The position numbers and the translations under genes were made by a program. A stretch of DNA of 7,464 nt, from the NCBI GenBank assembly GCA_019114885.1, contig DXEQ01000166.1, positions 1-7,464 on the forward strand. The letters run 5' to 3'. Every line of letters begins with the position of its first letter. Position 1 is the first letter of the stretch. Origin of the DNA: Candidatus Anaerobutyricum stercoripullorum (lineage in GTDB: Bacteria > Bacillota > Clostridia > Lachnospirales > Lachnospiraceae). This document shows, in pieces, positions 5,510 to 7,464 of the stretch. Below the pieces are notes generated by a model, which was given only the letters and a program-made list of their open reading frames with translations, made no database searches and was not told where the DNA came from.

Positions 5510-7198
5510 ATGAAACGAAAATGGTGGCATGACAAAATAGCGTATCAGATCTATCCGAAGAGTTTTATGGATACCAACGGAGACGGGATCGGAGATCTTA
5601 AGGGCGTGATCTCAAAGCTGGATTATCTTAAGGAGCTGGGCATTGACATTATCTGGCTTTCGCCCATCTATCAGTCGCCCTTTGTGGATCAGGGATATGA
5701 TATTTCCGACTATTACAGTATCGGAAAAGAGTTCGGGACCATGGAGGACTTTGACGAACTGCTGGCTGAGACAAAGAAGAGGGGGATGTATGTGCTGATG
5801 GACCTGGTGGTCAACCACTGCTCCGATCAGCACGAATGGTTTAAAAAGGCGCTGGCTGATCCTTACGGGGAGTACGCCGGATATTTTCATTTCGTGAAAG
5901 GAAAAGAAGGAAAGGTTCCTAATAACTGGCGGTCCTACTTTGGCGGCAGCGTGTGGGAGCCGGTGCCGGGCACGGATCTGTTCTATCTGCATCTGTTCGC
6001 GAAGGAACAGCCGGATCTGAACTGGGAGAATCCGAAGCTGCGGGAGGAGATCTACAGGATGATCAACTGGTGGCTGGAAAAGGGAATCGCGGGATTTCGC
6101 ATCGACGCCATCATCAACATAAAGAAAGAGCCGGATTTTGCGTCTCTTTCGCCGGATGGCCCGGACGGTCTGGCCGCGTGTACGAGGCGGCTGAAAAAAA
6201 TGGAGGGGCTCGGTGAATATTTTGAGGATATCAAGCGCCATACTTTCGCAAAATACGACGCGATGACGGTGGCGGAGGTCTTTAACATGAAGGAAGATGA
6301 GCTGGCAGACTTTATCGGGGATGACGGACATTTTTCTACCATGTTTGATTTCAGCGCCCACACACTGATGCAGGGAGAGGAAGGCTGGTACCGCAGCAGG
6401 AAGCCGTCGATAAAAGAGTGGAGAGACACAATCTTTGCCTCTCAGCAGAGGATACAGGGTGTGGGATTTGCCGCCAATATCATCGAGAATCACGATGAGC
6501 CGAGGGGCGTCAGCCGTTTCCTTCCGGAGTATGCGAAAAACGAGGCCGGCAAGAAGATGCTGGCAACCACTTCTCTGCTTCTTTATGGCCTGCCTTTCCT
6601 GTATCAGGGACAGGAGATTGGTATGACCAACTGCCGGAGAGAAGATATAGCAGAGTACGACGATATCAGTACAAAAGACCAGTATCAGGAAGCGCTCATG
6701 GCCGGCTGCACAGAGGAGAAGGCCATGGAAGCCTGCATGGAGAACAGCCGCGATAATGCCAGAACACCGATGCAGTGGAACGCCGGTCCCGGCGCGGGCT
6801 TTACGGACGGGACGCCATGGCTGGCGCTCAATCCGAACTATACAAAGATCAATGTGGAAGAGCAGGAGCGCCGGAGTGACTCCGTGTTATCCTATTATAA
6901 GGCGCTGATCGCTTTGAAGAAAAACCCGGAATATAAAGAGACGCTCACTTACGGAAGATTTGTGCCGGACTTTGAGGAGAGAGATACGATCTTTGCTTTT
7001 CACCGGATTTCGGACGAGAACGGCCAGGATATCTTTGTGGCCGCCAACTACGGAAAAGAGAGACAGACGCTGCCGTTATCAGGAGGCCGTGCGAAGGTGC
7101 TTTTGTCCAATATGGGAAGAGAAGAAGAACGGATGGAAGAGATTCGCCGGACGGGCTGTCTGACCCTTGACAGCTGCGAGGCGGTCGTGCTTTTGTGA
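5510..7198 (+). CDS. GH13 alpha-glucosidase (oligo-1,6-glucosidase / GH13_31 type)
   Basis: 562-residue cytoplasmic glycoside hydrolase without signal peptide, close to the 550-565 residues usual for oligo-1,6-glucosidases. ATG 5510 is chosen because AGGGGAG (5496-5502) lies 7 bases before it and WWHDKIAYQIYPKSF then begins at residue 5, as in the family. The ATG at 5489 would add seven residues ahead of this ribosome site. Seen in order: calcium loop DTNGDGIGD (21-29); region I DLVVNHCS (98-105); family segment QPDLNWEN (167-174); region II GFRIDAIIN with nucleophile D199; region III VAEVFN with acid/base E256; region IV ENHDEPR with D329. These positions agree closely with the catalytic residues of the Bacillus cereus oligo-1,6-glucosidase. 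NSRDNARTPMQW and a C-terminal beta domain follow. It should release glucose from the non-reducing ends of short alpha-glucosides after uptake. The residue after the nucleophile is Ala200, not the Val typical of strict alpha-1,6 enzymes, so maltose-type alpha-1,4 or mixed activity is possible. Trehalose-6-phosphate hydrolase is a less likely alternative. No sugar transporter or regulator gene adjoins it in the window. Confidence 0.92.
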   Translation: MKRKWWHDKIAYQIYPKSFMDTNGDGIGDLKGVISKLDYLKELGIDIIWLSPIYQSPFVDQGYDISDYYSIGKEFGTMEDFDELLAETKKRGMYVLMDLVVNHCSDQHEWFKKALADPYGEYAGYFHFVKGKEGKVPNNWRSYFGGSVWEPVPGTDLFYLHLFAKEQPDLNWENPKLREEIYRMINWWLEKGIAGFRIDAIINIKKEPDFASLSPDGPDGLAACTRRLKKMEGLGEYFEDIKRHTFAKYDAMTVAEVFNMKEDELADFIGDDGHFSTMFDFSAHTLMQGEEGWYRSRKPSIKEWRDTIFASQQRIQGVGFAANIIENHDEPRGVSRFLPEYAKNEAGKKMLATTSLLLYGLPFLYQGQEIGMTNCRREDIAEYDDISTKDQYQEALMAGCTEEKAMEACMENSRDNARTPMQWNAGPGAGFTDGTPWLALNPNYTKINVEEQERRSDSVLSYYKALIALKKNPEYKETLTYGRFVPDFEERDTIFAFHRISDENGQDIFVAANYGKERQTLPLSGGRAKVLLSNMGREEERMEEIRRTGCLTLDSCEAVVLL

Positions 7199-7224
7199 TA
7201 TAGGAACGCAATTTCCCACGCAAT

Positions 7225-7266
7225 AAAAAAGTACCCTTCGTGGAATAACTTCCGCGAAGGGTACTT
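7225..7266 (-). terminator. Strong hairpin with its T-tract on the - strand (terminator for - strand transcription, possibly both)
   Basis: AAGTACCCTTCG (7229-7240) pairs perfectly with CGAAGGGTACTT (7255-7266). The stem continues through one T.G wobble and GGAA/TTCC to a TAAC loop, giving about 17 bp. On the - strand it is followed by a run of six T (complement of A 7225-7230, two of them paired) then ATT, which is canonical. On the + strand only TT then CACTG follows, so ending the glucosidase transcript here is possible but less efficient. It lies 30 bases after the glucosidase stop. Confidence 0.7.
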
Positions 7267-7273
7267 CACTGTT

Positions 7274-7303
7274 GTGTCATTGTGCCTTTATTCTGCATAT
7301 AAT
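7274..7303 (+). promoter_or_regulatory. Promoter-like boxes downstream of the glucosidase gene
   Basis: A perfect TATAAT lies at 7298-7303. GTGTCA (7274-7279, four of six bases as TTGACA) lies 18 bases upstream. A start near 7310 would feed the folded segment at 7324-7374 or a gene beyond the right edge. No coding frame begins nearby. Confidence 0.35.
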
Positions 7304-7309
7304 CTTGTA

Positions 7310-7374
7310 GGTTTTTTCGCATACCGCATTGTTGCGCCGTGAATCACGTTACAGCGCATAGTTATGCGGTTTTT
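7310..7374 (+). ncRNA. Candidate small RNA or leader ending in a folded, terminator-like element
   Basis: A multi-step fold is possible: CCGCAT (7324-7329) with ATGCGG (7364-7369), GCGC (7334-7337) with GCGC (7354-7357), and CGTG (7338-7341) with CACG (7345-7348) around AAT. An alternative is the local hairpin CGCATA/TATGCG at its 3' end. TTTTT (7370-7374) follows directly. With the promoter-like boxes just upstream this would give a transcript of about 65 bases. It could equally be a second terminator of the glucosidase gene or the leader of a gene to the right. I recognise no known RNA family. Confidence 0.25.
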
Positions 7375-7392
7375 GGGCTTTTGAAACCGTCT

Positions 7393-7414
7393 GGTATTAT
7401 ACCGGATTATCCGG
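7393..7414. repeat. Two overlapping palindromes
   Basis: GGTATTATACC (7393-7403) and CCGGATTATCCGG (7402-7414) are each perfect palindromes around a single central T, and they share CC. On the - strand the first contains TATAAT (7400 to 7395), but no -35 box is found upstream of it. They are enclosed by AACCGT (7385-7390) and ACGGTT (7426-7431), which are complementary. This looks like an operator region or nested stem, in DNA without a gene. Confidence 0.45.
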
Positions 7415-7427
7415 CAATAAACGAAAC

Positions 7428-7449
7428 GGTTAGTAACAGGTTAGTAACA
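7428..7449. repeat. Tandem 11-bp direct repeat, two copies
   Basis: GGTTAGTAACA occurs twice back to back (7428-7438, 7439-7449) without mismatch. Each copy holds the near-palindrome GTTA-G-TAAC. The 11-base period is about one helical turn, so two protein molecules could bind the same face of the DNA. It lies at the right edge, presumably upstream of, or at the 3' side of, a gene outside the window. Confidence 0.5.
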
Positions 7450-7464
7450 AATCTTTATTTTCTC

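Noticed and set aside
5612..6493. 293-codon open frame on the - strand, opposite the glucosidase
   Set aside because: It is codon-aligned with the GH13 gene, so it is a codon-usage shadow. Every GH13 motif is read on the + strand.
7325..7464. Short open stretch of about 45 codons on the - strand at the right edge
   Set aside because: It has no start codon with ribosome site, no motif, and a basic, low-information composition. It overlaps the palindromes and the folded element.

Overview
The window looks like ordinary chromosome from a gut-type Clostridia (Firmicutes), most likely Lachnospiraceae. This is inferred from the style of the proteins (a MetY-like OAH sulfhydrylase, a copper-amine-oxidase-N/GH73 wall hydrolase, a VanS/PhoR-style two-component pair and a GH13_31-type glucosidase), from strong AGGAG-type ribosome binding sites, from GTG and TTG starts, and from compact rho-independent terminators. 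All six recognisable genes lie on the + strand. I see no mobile element, CRISPR array, tRNA or rRNA.

Layout. (1) Positions 1-1265 hold the 3' part of an O-acetylhomoserine sulfhydrylase gene (methionine/homocysteine synthesis), cut by the left window edge and closed by two consecutive terminator hairpins. (2) A two-gene operon covers 1552-3005: a secreted cell-wall hydrolase (signal peptide, copper-amine-oxidase-N-like domain, GH73 glucosaminidase), then a 133-residue VanZ-like membrane protein whose last codons form the stem of the operon's terminator. (3) A two-component system covers 3162-5416: an OmpR-family response regulator followed five bases later by a membrane histidine kinase with a TTG start. 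A 22-bp near-palindrome lies in the leader upstream of the pair. (4) After a GC-rich hairpin, a cytoplasmic GH13 alpha-glucosidase of the oligo-1,6-glucosidase type occupies 5510-7198. (5) The last 266 bases hold no recognisable gene but are rich in structure: a 17-bp hairpin whose T-tract lies on the - strand, a promoter-like box followed by a folded segment and T-run (possible small RNA), two overlapping palindromes, and a tandem 11-bp repeat.

Functional links. The wall hydrolase and VanZ-like protein are probably co-transcribed envelope functions. The regulator and kinase are very likely a cognate pair, but their signal and targets cannot be read from the sequence. The wall operon upstream and the glucosidase downstream are candidate targets by position only. 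I found no clearly new multi-gene system. The least explained material is the intergenic DNA at 7200-7464 and the palindrome at 3034-3055.
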